Of a stretch of 64,000 nt of DNA, positions 1 to 12,720 are shown piece by piece. Under the pieces are notes generated by a model. The model had not been told where the DNA came from. It saw nothing but the letters and a program-made list of their open reading frames with translations, and searched no databases. Every line of letters begins with the position of its first letter. Within the stretch, counting starts at the first letter, position 1. Origin of the DNA: Phanerochaete sordida (Eukaryota > Basidiomycota > Agaricomycetes > Polyporales > Phanerochaetaceae). The position numbers were made by a program, and so were the translations under genes. The DNA is taken from NCBI GenBank assembly GCA_019973155.2, contig BPQB01000036.1, forward strand, positions 124,001-188,000. The letters run 5' to 3'.

Positions 1-1130
1 GCTGAGTCGCATCCTCTGCGTTCTCTTTGTATCTTGCTTTGAAGCGCGAAGGTGAAGCATGAAGTTGAACGATTTCCTTGCAAAGCGTCAGAAATGATGC
101 TTTGCCCTCTGGCCGAGGTGCACACTTTGCCTTCGTCCTCGTCGACGCGTCTGACACACCTCCTTTGCAGATTCGTGCACGCTCGCTGTTGCTCTGCCTT
201 TCGTTGCACGAGGGCGGATCTACGGCTTCAGCGGCCAGTCATCCTTTCAAAGTCAATCCGCGGCGGCAACTCCGATGGTGCCACTCCAGGCGTCGTTCTG
301 GTCGCGACCTACCGCCCCCACAGGGCATCGGAGTCCCCTGCACGAGGGCGGATTCCACGGCTTCGGCGGCCGGTTATGCTTTCAAAGTCAGTCCGCGGGG
401 GCGACTCCGATGGTGCCACTCCAGGCGTCGTTCTGGTCGCGACCTACCGCCCCCACATCTGTACGCTCCCCTCCATCGCTTTCATACACGCTGATCTCGT
501 TCCGACCAGTTCAATTGCGCCTGCCTAGACATCTCGAACGGTGCGGCGTCCCATCGCGTCCCTCCGTGAATGAGCGATAACTCAAGGCGATACGCAGATA
601 AACGAGTCCTCGCGATGCAACTCTGGCCAGCGCCGCGCTCACTGCAGGCTCGCGTCCGTGCGCAGATCCCGGTCGGCCTGCACGCACACACAATCGGAAA
701 GTGCTGCTGGAAGAGCGCGGCCAATCGACTGCGCCTCCCGCGCGCCCTCTCCTCTGGGACTACCGCGGTCACTCAACGCATTGATGGCGGCTAGGACGGG
801 GGAGAGACGATGTATGACTGAGGCTGCTGAGTGCGATGCACCGGTAGTATCAGAGAGAGACCTATTGGTTCCACGAGTCAGAAGGGATGCCCCTAGTAAG
901 TCGGACCAGTGGTTGTATATATTCTGACGAATATATTTCTTTGAATCCTGCACGCCTGTTGAGCTGCCTGCATCAACCAAGACCATCATCCACCCGACGA
1001 AATTACGCGGGCAGCGACCAGACGCAGCTGCCATGCAATTTTAGGGGTCGCTCCAGCATGCACAAAGACGCTCTACAGCCCCTCGCGAGCCAGGCAGACA
1101 GCTCTACGCGTCCGCCCCGCGGAACGTACT
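1..1130. repeat. Degenerate copy of dispersed intron-rich family F (copy F1)
   Basis: This stretch has close relatives at about 29200-30280, 24650-25720, 21180-22060 and 34900-35990. Shared landmarks in order are an intron-like piece beginning GAGGTGC and ending in TTTGCAG (about 115-172), a block ending CTTTCAAAGTC, and the AGAATATATTT-type block near 920-935. Splice-like GT...AG borders point to the plus strand. No long open frame survives. I do not recognise the encoded product. It is cut at the left by the window edge, and on the right it runs without a break into the receptor A 3' flank. Confidence 0.6.
206..457. repeat. Two-copy tandem duplication, about 134-bp unit
   Basis: The unit beginning GCACGAGGGCGGAT starts at 206 and again at 340. 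Both copies carry the same internal run containing CTCCGATGGTGCCACTCCAG and ACCTACCGCCCCCAC. The related locus near 29400-29500 has only one copy, so this duplication arose after the larger A/C duplication or was lost on the other side. Confidence 0.85.
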
Positions 1131-1643
1131 GAAGCCAGCGGACAGCCCGACTAAGACCTCACAAAGCCCGTATTGTACGTACCGCCTTTGCCTCTTCTAT
1201 GCATTTTAATTCCACATGGACAAACTAATCGTCCAGGTCCAGCGATAGGTATAGTTGAGGCACGCAGTTCAAACAATGCTCCAGCACGACAACCTGCATG
1301 TCAGCGGCGTACTCAATGTGCCGTCGCGGAACTGCTCCTGGAAGTTGCGCTGCGCGCTCGAGTCGGATCACGCTGACTCGCTCTGGCATCCGCAATGCTG
1401 TGTCCTACGCCTCGGGTTGACTTTGAGGATGACGTGCACGCGTGTGCATCCGCACGCTGCACGATCTGTTCTCCAGCGCGAGCCCATTCTGAATACCATG
1501 ATGTCACAAGTGCACTCAATACTCGCTATGCCTCGAGGCCCTCGGTTGGCCCTCTGTGTGCAGACATATCGTATTTGGTGTGGCATATGGGCTGCCGCCG
1601 ACTCCCTCAGTACTACAGACTGTGTAAGCTCGATAGCAGCATT
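1131..1643. repeat. 3' flank of receptor A, shared with receptors B and C
   Basis: No gene is seen here. The stretch aligns with the flanks of copies B (about 14395-15320, interrupted by an LTR) and C (about 30310-30807). A shared run is GTCACAAGTGCACTCAA, at about 1503, 15190 and 30682. It is best read as the 3' untranslated and intergenic part of the duplicated receptor block. Confidence 0.6.
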
Positions 1644-4310
1644 TTAGATTGGGCCCCAGGGCTTGCCCCCTATTTCCAGGTTATACCACAGCTCTCCTGT
1701 CCCAGAGTCTCGTATTGTATCAACAAGACCTTGAAGTATAGCAGTGTACCTCGTGACATCCTCTTCTTGGATGGTAAAGCCGTACTCGACTATGTCTCCG
1801 AATTCATGCAGGATGTGGGCCTTGTAGGGCTCCCATTTACTCTCCAGCTCCGCAAGCGTCACGGAGGCCGCTCGACTTGCTGTGTAGGCTCCTGCCATCT
1901 TCCGCCACCACAGCTCACAATAGAACCTGGAGTTCACATACTCGCTGCAAATTGCTCCGGCTTCTTTCGGGTCCTGTTGATGGCAGTCAGTTTTCCTGAA
2001 CGCAGTGTCTCAATATATACGCTTGCCTGGACATAATGTATGATAGCATTCACATCGTTGTCGACCACGTTATAGAGGCGTGTAAATATGGGTTGCACAT
2101 GCTGTATGGCATGTAGTTCTCGACGGAGCTCATCGCCATGCTCTGGAGCACTAAGGTGATTGTACCAATTCATAATGTAGGAACCCCAGGATGACATTGC
2201 TTCGGGGTCGACAGAGGCTTGGCCATTCATGTGTGATCCTGATCGGTTCCTCAGGTATAGTGTCATTGCATCGACGTTAATTGATGCAAAACATTTGCGT
2301 GCAAGGAGAGCTTGTCCCTTGGGCGTATCAATATGGTACAGCACATCGATGCAGCGCTTGCTGTCGACGAGGAACTCGGCAAAGGTGGCGTGCAGAGGGA
2401 CCAGATCTCCAGCCTCGTCAACCAGGAGCACCGCGCGCAGGCGGCCGGCCATCCAGAGCACGTCGTCGTCGGTGAGCGTGAGGAGGAGCGAGATGGCGGC
2501 GGGCGGCAATGGCTCATGACGGAGGGCGATGAACGTGAGGAAATTATGGACCCGCGTGTGCATGGCGGGCGAGTCATGCAGGGTGCTCGGAGGGAACGCG
2601 GATTGCAGGATCTGCAGGTAGAGCTGATCGAGTGGGGACAGACCAGTGCCGCTAGTGCTCAGTAGAAGCGCGAACTGCTCTTCAGGCCGCGTGTCGATTG
2701 TCTCCAGGTAATTAATGGTAATTCGGGCGTATATGAAAAGGCCGTTGGCGCGTTGCACGAGACGGTCGAGCATGTCGGGATGGGCACGGACGAAGTCGCC
2801 GTAGGGATGGATCTCCGGGATAGTTCGCCGCAGGTATATTCCAACGCTCTGTCTGGATTCGTCGATTGTCTGCGGGTCGTCGAGGCGTCGGTGGTGCACA
2901 ATTTGCGCGGCGGACTGGGATGTTAGGACAGGGAGTATATGGGGTTCGGGTCGAGTGGCAAGGAATATCCGGAGCCAGGGCACACCGCGCACCAGATCAA
3001 GCAGGCAACGAAGGAGCTCGGGGACGAGCTCCCTGTCCTTGCACTCGTCCACGCCGTCGATGACGATGAAAGTGGTCGCCTGGTAGATCGCGTCCCCCGA
3101 CCGTGCCGCTAACGGCTTCAGGAGGAGCTGCTCGAACGTGCGGCGGACCTGCTGCTCCTTGCCGCCGGCGAGGAACACACGAGCAGCGTCGAGGATGGCG
3201 GGCCTCAGTAATTGCTGGGACAGTGCAAGCTGGTAAGCAATTGTGGAGAAGAAGGAGTGTGCGGAGTCGACACCCCCGCGGGAAAAGAAGAAGGATGCGC
3301 CGAGGTTGAGGCCCAATTGCTCCGGGTCGGCGAGGCGGATGCACAGCTGATGGGCGACGGCGGACTTGCCAAGGCCTGCACCGGCGGTGAGCAAGAAGAT
3401 GGGCTCCGGGATGTGCGCAGAATCCTCTGCGTCGGTCCATGCCTTGAGCGTCCCAAATGTATCTTTACGTGTGCCCTGCATAAACCCGCTCTTTATTTCT
3501 TTCACGGACAGGTAGCCAGCGTCGGCGTGTGGGATATCGTCGATGGCCTTCCGTTCTTCTGTACAGTTCAACGCACAGATCAGACACAGGGCAGGCTCAG
3601 TGGTATTTTACATACCTGCGTTTGTGACCGCCTGCTCGACCCTGCCTACCGCATTCTGTATTGCAAGCTGTACTTCCGTCTGTCCAAGACGGTGATGAAC
3701 GGACCGAATGGGCAAAAGCTGACCGTATCACGTACGATGAACATTTCTTGGGCGGTCGCAAGCTGTTTGTTCATCTTCTCCAAGGTGGCTTGGTTCCGCT
3801 TCACAAAGAGAAGTCGCTTGCAGCTACCGCGGAAACCGTCTCCGCCCTTGAGCCCGATAGCTGTCTCTTGAACTTGTTTCAGTGCACTACGCAGCATCGA
3901 CCCATCTCAGCAGACGAATGTCAAGAGAAAGACTCTGGAGACGTACCCCGAGAGTGTATTGATCTGCTCCTGCAACACCGAGTTTGCGCCCCCTGGAGCT
4001 GCGTTCGCTTCCTCCACTTTCCTCCTAATGACCTCGCCGAGCGTCTTAGTTTTCTCGAAGAACGCTGCCTCGGTCTCGGTGTTCGTGCGTGTATCCTGGA
4101 CATGGGCGTACAGAAGGTAAGTACGAGATGTTATAGCGGTAGATATATGCTCACCTTTACTCGCTGGACCAGCTCTGATAGTATGGCGACGACAGGCTTC
4201 AAGGCGGGGACGGAAACGGCATCGGCAACTATAGCTGTAATCTTGAGCAGGTCCGACACGGCGTCGAGTGCGTCGTCGAGGGCTTGCTCCCGACGCTGAG
4301 AGCGAGACAT
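1644..4310 (-). CDS. NACHT NLR-like receptor, copy A
   Basis: Spliced model on the minus strand: 4310-4155, 4095-3947, 3886-3736, 3679-3616, 3558-2027, 1973-1644, about 793 residues. Residues 1-173 form an all-helical region resembling the MLKL/HeLo-like N-terminal bundles of fungal NLRs (family inference). The NACHT NTPase follows: P-loop AGAGLGKS near 232-239, Walker B VIDGVDEC near 338-345, and a FLATRPEPH sensor-like motif near 372. The last exon encodes a 109-residue module containing FYCELWW. There are no WD40, ankyrin or TPR repeats. Fungal NLRs of this kind are thought to sense non-self or pathogens and to drive cell death through the N-terminal bundle; that role is inferred. The first P-loop Gly is Ala, as in B and C. 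The last intron can start at GCAAGC or at GTATAT six bases downstream; both keep the frame. Confidence 0.85.
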
Positions 4311-4372
4311 GATGGGTGCGGTAGACCACTGGAGAGAGGAGACAACAGAGAGAGAAGGGTGAGGGGAAAGCA

Positions 4373-4388
4373 CGGATGCAGCATGGCA
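4373..4388 (-). promoter_or_regulatory. Conserved upstream element of receptor genes (copy A)
   Basis: GGATGCAGCATGGCAC (plus-strand reading) lies about 63-78 bp upstream of the start codon. Near-identical blocks stand upstream of copies B (18048-18064), C (33725-33741) and D (38989-39005). The function is unknown; it could be a promoter element or a conserved leader. Confidence 0.45.
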
Positions 4389-7300
4389 CAGATGCGGCGG
4401 TGTAAACTCTAAGTGGCATGCACGACTGACATCTCAAAACTGCAACCTTGACATATATGATACTGGACCTCTGCACGCTCCTAAGGTGCCTTTGCTGGAT
4501 CCACGAAATATTGGCATTTGAAGCATGGCTCAGAGATGGCTCCATCGCAGGGCTCGATGCGCAGAAATGCGGTCGGCGGCATTTTCCGCGGCGCGCCAGG
4601 ACACACACGCGCGCTTGATGCTTCTTCTCCCGACCTCTACCATTCCTCGGTACCTTCTCTGCTGGCAGCGAGGTGCCAGCCTCGTCACCAATCCTCCCAC
4701 CGTGGACGCCATCTGGGACAATCGATATGTGCAGGCATCCGCCATGCCAGCCCACCCCTCGCGCGCTGCAAGATCGTGTACACCACGCTGTAAGTGCACG
4801 TCGGATCCAGGTCGAACGAGAGACAGTACATGGCCAACTGGGATTCTGAGGCTCGTTGAGAAATGTCGCATTCAGAATATTTGAGGGAAGAATCTTACGA
4901 ATGTGATAAGAATTCTTGTGATTGTCGTAAAATCGGATGTTCGTATGAATGACTGAGGTGAATCTTGCGAATGACTGTGTCAAAACAGTCCGGCAAACTG
5001 CGCCGATGGTGAAATGGGCGCTTTGCCTCCACATGGCTGATGGCGGGGAGGGCGGGAGCTCCACTCTTCCCCGCAAGAGCTCACACGTCGCCGCCGCCCT
5101 CTCGAGTCTCGACTCGGACGTCTCGGCACACCCACGCACCTCCTCCTCTCGTCCTCATGCATCTGTACCAGCGAATCTCTTATCAGCACCGCAGGATGCT
5201 TGCCTTGCGACAGCAACACTTGTGCACGTGGGCCTCACGACTGAGGCGAATCCGCCGTGCTCTCCGCTCCTGTGCAGAGAGATCAATGCATCCAAGCAAA
5301 AGGCGAAGGCAAAGAAGAAAATTCCTCCGTCAGTGGTCATCGATCTTCATCACCTTCCGACCCTTCAACAACCACGCCCACTCCCTCATTCAAGTTCGAC
5401 CCTCGGGACTTCGCAAAGCTGTGCACAGAGGCGATGTACCGCAATAAGAAAATGTTCACGGCTGTACAGTGGACATCAGATTGTAGTATAATATATTTGG
5501 AAGCTGCAAGTAATGTCCTTGTGAGTGTAGGAGAGCTGGATAGCGGCAACGCAGAGTTGCGGACTTCGCGAGACTTCGCGCTGCTCTGAGGTGCGACCCA
5601 CGTGTTCATAAGCGCCGTACTCAAGGGGGCCGCGCGTCGGCGTTGCGGGCGTCGCGCTCCTTGTCTCTTGCCACCATCGCGCCGCCAGACGTCTCCACAT
5701 TTCCCTACCTTTATGGCGCTGCAGTCGACACAAGCTGAGGCCCGCCTTGACTCGTCGGTATACTGACTCGTCGCACACGAGGCTCGCTTCAAGCAAAATC
5801 TGGGAAAATACGGCCTGCAAGATGCCTTCAGCACCGCGGCTCGAACGCACGGCCCCATAGCCGTCATTGGGCGCACCTTTTCATATGTGAAGATTTCTTT
5901 GCAAGCTTGTAAGCGTGTCTCGCGCTTCATGAAATACGTGCTGATGTCTGGTGTAAGGTCCGCTATAGTCTGTTTCATCCGAAGGGTAAAATAGCATGTG
6001 GACGACATGCAGCCAAGAACTTCCTCGGAGCAGCCAAGAGCGCACAGCAGACAGAACATCTACTCTGACCATATATGTAAGTCCTTAGTTCGCTTGATCC
6101 AGCTCTTGTTCATCGGACCATTAAAGCGCGACTTTGCATGTAAGAACCGAGACGCGCTCGATATCGAGGACCCGGACGGTCAAGATGTCGATAACGTGGA
6201 CAGCGTCGAACCTGACGCCGACCGGTCTCGCAAGCGTCGCTGTCGGGGTCGCCTTTCGTTGAGCTGTACTTCTGGTCACTCATGATCTGATTCTTCGCCT
6301 AGCAGCGCGAGCAGTACGGCAACGACGTCCTTCTCAGCCCGAGCTGGAGGTGAGTGCCTTATATGTAATGTCACTGTCCGCTAATATGAAGCCAGGTGCA
6401 TCGAATCTTGCCTTCGGCGTGAGCAGCACGACTCCCTCCAGGACGCTCTGTCCTCGATCCCCACCGGCTCTTAGGCCGCGTTCGCTTCTGTCCCCCGGGC
6501 GCTCTTCACGCGCACACTGCTGCCCGGCGCGGCACCATATCTCCCCACCACTCAAGCTTCGCCGGGCGATCAGCCTGACCGTCGTTCGAGTCTCGGGTTC
6601 GTTCTTAATCAGTAGGTGCTGTCGCAGTAGTTGTACTACTTGAATACATATCTTGCCCATGTTCCCGCCAGTGTATGTACATATAGCATATCCTGTTGTC
6701 CTAGGTGTCAATCGATGTGACTGCTGTACAGCCTTTACCACTATCAGCAGCGTAGCAGGTGGAGGCGGCGGCGGTAGGAGCGGGCGCGGGAGCAGCAGGC
6801 GGGCGGCGAGAGCGCTACACTGGCGTCGGGATGGCTGTACCTTGAGGCCTCACGTGACTATTTCCACAGGCATTCTTATGAGTGCTCCATACGATTCTCT
6901 GAGACCATCACGGTCTTACGACCACCTCGGGTCCCCAAACTATTGTTGATCTTGCATCTGTCACAAGATATTCTTACGACCGGGTTTCGTAAGATTATCC
7001 TACGACGGCCGTCCGCCTGTGTAGACGTGAGTCACACGGAGAAAGGTACGTCCACCATATTTGGGCTCAAAATGCGCTGACGGCGTGCACTGCTTCAACA
7101 GGCCCATGCCGCTGTCAGCTCCATGCGGGACAATTGATAACTCGCGGATGCGTCGTCGGAGGTTCCTCGGCCAATATTGGCGCGACGCACGGGCGCGTTC
7201 CCGAGTTGCGAGTGCATGTCGCGACCAAGCCAGATCGAGCAGCGAGTCGCAGAGGCTGGCACACAGAAATAGGTGCGTTGGTGATAATATCCATATCTGG

Positions 7301-8569
7301 AGTGCCCTGACATTGCCACTGTCTACGCCGCAGAGGTCGCCAGCGACCCAGCATGTGCACCGCCCTACGCCGCCCTACATCCCCACCACCAATTTTTACC
7401 GTGTCTCTGCAACTTCTGGCGGCGGTCAGAAGGCGACGCGTGGGAGAACTAGTGCATCACCCGCACCATGGTCGAACTAAGATCGTTCAGCATGCTAGAT
7501 CGGCGCACGCCCTCGCCAGCGCGGTCTATGCGCCGCTCGCGCGGGAAGCCGAGATTCAAATAGACCACAGTACCCATCAGCGCGAGGGCGAAAACAGCGG
7601 CTTCGACGCACCTAACACACCGCCGCTATAGGTCATGCAGCCTCGCGGACGAAGAGCAGCGCAGCGGTGCGGCGAATCGCTTGCGGCAAGGCGTCACGTC
7701 CCGTACGGCCCACCCCACGTCCATCAGTCCTGCCTCCCAACCCAGCCAACGACATCTCGCGGTGCCGGCCGTCAAATTAGGAGCATGGGCGACAAATAAG
7801 CAAGAGCACACGAGGCGACGCCGACCGTTGAACATATAGATCGCGTGTGCTACCGCGAGCGAGACTGCAGGCGTGAGGTACTTCTCGATTGCTGGATACA
7901 TATCGGGGCTTACGCTGTCGGCAGGGCGGAGCGCAGGCACGGCAAAGACAGAACCATCCAGGAAACGGGACAGACGATCATCCCAAAGAGGTATCGCTCC
8001 CCGCAGCCGCGGAAGGCCTGCGTATCACGGGGCCAGCATAGAACAATCCGGCCGCTCCAGCATGCGTATACCTTGTCCGCCACAGCGATGGTCTGACGCG
8101 CTATGTTCAGGTGCACTCTTCTGGATCGCGGTGTACATTCAGCGAACTATGGAACGGCCCAACCAGATCCGGTCATTATCACCAATATTTACTGGCCCGA
8201 TCCTGTGCGTTTTTGCCCAGCTGCAGCACCCCTGGTCGACCACATCTGTCTGGACATCCACTGCTGAGGTGCGTCGCCGACACGCGCCCGCTCTCGATCG
8301 TGTGCTAATCCAAGCACAGACAAGCGACGTCTGCGTTGTTCATCTCGAATTGTCACAATTTATGTGGATTGCGCTGGAATAGATCCCACTGACACGACGC
8401 CCAGACGCCGTGTAATCATGTTGGAGGGATAGTCTACCGCCGCCTGGCCCTTTCGACCTACCTGCCGAGTTTCCAAGCATACGGTTAGCGTGCTTCCACT
8501 GCTGGGAAATATACAGGTCTACCCTTCGAATATGCAGCCGAAGCACGACCCGCCAGAACCCTCCAGCAG
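4389..8569. other. Unassigned region, no gene confidently recognised
   Basis: Only short open frames and scattered splice-like signals occur. Two stretches look more protein-like than the rest. One is 5257-5589 on the plus strand, which reads FDPRDFAKLCTEAMYRNKKM. The other is 7626-7940 on the minus strand, with a hydrophobic run including AIEKYLTPAVSLAVAHAIY. Neither gives a full model or a family I know. The stretch may hold fragments of diverged multi-exon genes. Confidence 0.3.
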
Positions 8570-10160
8570 CGGTCGGCCCGTCCCCACCGAGGGCGCCGAA
8601 TAAGGTTCGACATATGCCGAGTCGGGAATGTCTTGGTCGATTGCGTAAGCGGCGCGTGCGCGCGCTGCGCAGGCCTCGCCGTTCTCCTCCAGTGCTAGCG
8701 TACCACCCCGACTCATCCTTTCGCTATACCTAGGGCGGCCTCACGATTTCCTGCGCCGTGTGGTACGGCTTGATAGGCACCGAGCGTTGGGCAACCTCCG
8801 TCGTCCGACGTCCAGGACCTACACGTCCTTGGCCGGTTTCGAACATAGCAGGCTGGTCGATTCGACGACACCGCGCCTAGCGAGAGAGAACGAAGGCCGG
8901 GCGATGGTGTCGATGAGATGGCAGGAACACGGTACGTAACAAAATCCATTCCAGCACGCTCATTCGAGGCTCATGCGGCCTTCGCGCAGCCTCCGCTCGA
9001 CGTACGTCCGCTCGACACGCACGTCCAGAACGTCGAAGGCCATTCACATACTCTGCATACACTCAGAGCTGCAGGTATGTCCGCGGTGCAGTGCGCTAGA
9101 CTGATCGTGGTATTTTCGTAGACTGCGCGCGTTCCGCGACGCTCTCGACGGCCTGAGCGCGAGACAAGGCCTGAACGCCGTACGCCGTACGCCTTCCGTC
9201 AGCAATACTCTCCGTTTGGCCAGGCAAAGTCTCGTCCACCAGCCAGGCGCATGCTATACACGCTTTTACAACGTCCCGCAGGTGGTTGCCAGACGGCTGG
9301 GATGGTCGCGACGTGCGTCCGACACCGTCATACCCACTCTTCACACCCACGCATCCCGTGATACCATTCGTGCAGCGCGTTCTGCCAGAGATATGAACCT
9401 CGGTCCACGATTCGCCCGCGAGTTCCTGCCACCACTGGACTCGGTCTATTTCCTGCCACTGCCTCCGCCATTCGTCAACTCTCACGAGGCTGTCTAGAGC
9501 CGTACCAAACGTCACGCGCTGCGCTCCACGCCGACTATCACGCATCTGGGCCACCAGCGAGCTCGCAACTCGACGAAGGGTGTCAGAAGTGCGGCTGGAC
9601 TATCGATGGTTGCAGACTGTATCGTGCGTCGGTGGTACGTCCATAACGTATGCTGCCCGACCATTCGCTTTTCTGACTTACATCGCCAGCGTCCAAGCGG
9701 CGTTCATCAATGAGGCCCGTAGAGGTACGCATATAAGTATCGAGTATTATGCGTGCATGCTGTCCTGCAAGCAAGTGCTGTGCCGCGGCCGCTGAGCACA
9801 GGGCCCGCCGCCGTCGGCCAGTCAAAGCACAAACACGACGGACACGCGTGGCGTAGAAGCGGCAACGTCAGGCTCAGACGAGCACGCTGGTACGCAGATC
9901 TGCGTTGCGCAGGGCAGCGCGAGATTGCTGATGAGATATTATCAGGAGTACCACGGCGTGGAAGAGGTAAAGGCAGCGTACGGCCGAACTTGCGAAGGTT
10001 GTGAGACGTGTCGGGGGCGTCGGAGGAAGCCGTGCGGTTTATGCCACAGGACAGGCAGCACCTCCTCCGTGAGTCAGATATATAGCTGTACATAGACTGG
10101 AGAATATATCTCCTGAAAGCTTTCATGCCTTGTGAGCAAACTTCGCTCATTCGGGCGTGT
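8570..10160. repeat. Dispersed family copy: X head (8590-8720) to Y block (about 10060-10150)
   Basis: It begins with the X-head block containing AAGGTTCGACATATGCC, also present near 10757, 20176, 26254 and 58298. It ends with the Y block, where GGAGATATATTCTCC on the minus strand matches blocks near 920, 21940, 25565, 30095 and 35845. On the minus strand the head reads DQDIPDSAYVEPYSAPS, a frame open across the core of all five heads. No complete gene could be assembled. Confidence 0.5.
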
Positions 10161-10479
10161 CTCTTCTGGTACGACCACCCCACCAGCAACCAAACAGGGT
10201 CGTAACGCAGGCGCGGAAGCCGCGACTGACAAACCCAGCAAGCGCGAACTACGTGCACGAGACGGCCTCTTCCGCAGACCAAGCTCACTCACAGCGGGTC
10301 CGGAGACGGCGCTGCGCCTAGGTCAGAGCAGGAGCGCAGCAAGAACGCAACAAGGACGGCTGTGCGGACGCACCGCACGCGAGAGAGGTGAGCGAGGCGG
10401 CGCAACCGGTCTCTGGTGCGTCCGTCGCCGATGGACGCGGTTTAGCACGGCGCGGCACGAGGACGCGTATTGAGTTGCG

Positions 10480-12720
10480 GGTCCATACGTAGGCTCGTGG
10501 GCGATGGAGACGTCCTTTGGTAGCTCGCTGCTATGCCAAGAGAAGAGCTGGCGCGGCGAAGGCCTGCGCAGGGGATCGGGTCGCGAGAGGACGCGAGCGC
10601 GTTGTTTGGCAATATTTGCCCAAGCCTCTGCGTCAAGCGGCCGACCGCGCGATCGATGCAGGTCGACAGTACTCCGCCTACGAGGTCGCCCTGAGGCCTG
10701 AGGCCTGAGGGCCTCTGGGCAACGGCAGGGGCGTGTCCTCCGAGGTCGTCAGATAAGGTTCGACATATGCCAAATCGGCTATGTCTTGATCTGTTACCTC
10801 AGCGGCGCTCTGCGCGCAGGTCGCTCGCGCGTTCCTCCTCTGCTCTCTTCGCATCCTCTCGTCGCCTTATCTCCAGCCGACCCGCGTGGAGCCCTTCCTT
10901 GCGTTGCGATGCCCATGACACGTGACGACTCGCGCGCTCTCTTGTCCCAGCACGCCGACCCGAACCCCGCGTCGCTTTCGAACATCGCGTGGACGGCGCC
11001 GCGTCGGCTCGATGGCTAGCGAGAGAGGCAGAGGCTGCAGGACTGTCCTCGCAGAGAGCTGAAGCTTGGGCAAAGGGTGCGCCGCAAAGCTGTCCTGATA
11101 CTTCCGAGGCACTGACACCGTGGCCGTGCAGCTTCTGTCCCGGACGCTTGGTCGTCGGGCATACTGTGGAGCGTACTGAGCGTTGTTTGACTCGTGCGGG
11201 CTGCACGTCACAGTTCTGGTACGTTTGTAGCGCTACTAAGTTGACGCTTGGGCTTATACTCTTGCAGGAAGAGGGGTTCCGACGACAACCCTCGACGGTC
11301 TCGAGGTCAGCAGAGACCGCACACGGCGCGTCTGCAACCCACTCTATTCCACCACATCCGACCTCACATCGAAGCTGAACACTGCACAATGTCGCGCGCT
11401 GGTCACACGTTACGCCGCGGTTTGCAGGACCGCTGTACGAACCTCTCCTGCGCGGACACCCACCGTTTCGGCCTACCGACGACGTGGTCCACGCAGCACA
11501 TCCTACAGGACGTCTCACGAGTCATGCTCAAGCTGTCGCAACACTTTGACGCATCCGCGCGGTCCTTTTCCAAGCTTCCTGCGCTCCCCAATCCCGTCGC
11601 TCTGGGTTCTACCGAGCGATAGGGGCGGCGCACAGCGCAGGTGCCACACCTCAGCCACGCCTTCCAACCGCCAGCGACCTTGGGAGCACGCGGACTGTGC
11701 CAGAGGGGCGAGCCAACACGCGGCCTCCGGGCGCGCTTTAGTGGTACGTGTGTGACTATCTTGGATGTGTCTCCCTTCTGACGTTCGCCGATAGGCTACG
11801 TTCAATGCAGTGCTGCGCATATTCCCAGATCTCAAGTCTGGAACGCATCAGCACGCTCTAGGGACGCTCGCGCGAGCGAGCAGAACCCGCGCTGTCGCAG
11901 GCGGAAGGCGCGACGCTTTAGCTCTGCAAGAGCTGGCCCCCGCACTGCCAGCAAGACGTCCCGCCCACACAGCGGAGTGCACCGGGAAGACGACCGGGAG
12001 AGGCACCGCGCTGGACGGAGCTGGCACGCTGGTGAGCAGATGCACATCCAGTAGAGCGGCGCAAGGATATTGATATGGAATCTGCAGCGCACGGCGGGAA
12101 GGCCGAGGTAGAGGACCTCCAGGTTGAAGTTGCGAGGAGAGGTCAGGTGAACGCGCTGGCAGGGGCGAAGGAACAGGTGAAACAAATGTCAAATGGCGAG
12201 CAGAAGTACTCTTCGTGAGTAGAACAGATAACTGTACTTGGCCTGAACAACGTATCACACGATTTTGCATCCTTCCTGAGCGAACTGCTCCTACGACGGC
12301 TGCACAAGTTTGACTTGACTATAAAAGGTGGCACACAAAACCCACAGTCATACCGTGGCTACGGCAGCACATCCATATAGACCGAAACGTCCTCGCCAAG
12401 CGGGCACGCGTGAAACATCGCTCAGACCATCGCCCAACAGTACGGTGGCGGCGCACCTCGGAGGTACCTCGCAGGCCTCGTGTTTAACTTCGGAATATCT
12501 CCGCGATGTCCGCGCTTTGAAACGCCTCGTCGATGCAGGCGAGAGGGCCTTCGAAGACGCGAGCACGTTGTTTGACATTAATGTTTTTTCCGGCAGCAGA
12601 GGGCTGCTCCCGAACGCCTGCCGCGCGACTCTGCTCGCTCCCGGGCGCGACCGGCCAGTTGGAGCTCAATAGCACTCGCCGTCGGCGTTCAAGTTCATTA
12701 GTTGCTGCCTCGCCGTAACC
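10480..12720. repeat. Dispersed family X, long copy X1
   Basis: It aligns in order with 26080-28290 (X3). Shared landmarks are the block with TTGTTTGGCAATATTTGCCC, the X head at about 10757, the ACTCTATTCCACCACAT block (11340, 26823), an intron-like GTG/GTA...TAG piece near 11750-11800, and the AAACGTCCTCGCCAAGCGGGCACGCG block (12382, 27867). A plus-strand exon-like stretch at 12072-12221 stays open and includes EVEDLQVEVARRGQVNALAG. Product unknown; it could be a decayed multi-exon gene or the coding part of a transposon. Confidence 0.55.

Noticed and set aside
206..457. CRISPR-like array
   Set aside because: There are only two adjacent units of about 134 bp, no short regular repeats or spacers, and the DNA is eukaryotic.
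2229..3871. Long plus-strand open frames opposite receptor A
   Set aside because: They mirror the GC-rich coding strand of the receptor and recur opposite B, C and D; the minus frame carries the P-loop and Walker B motifs.
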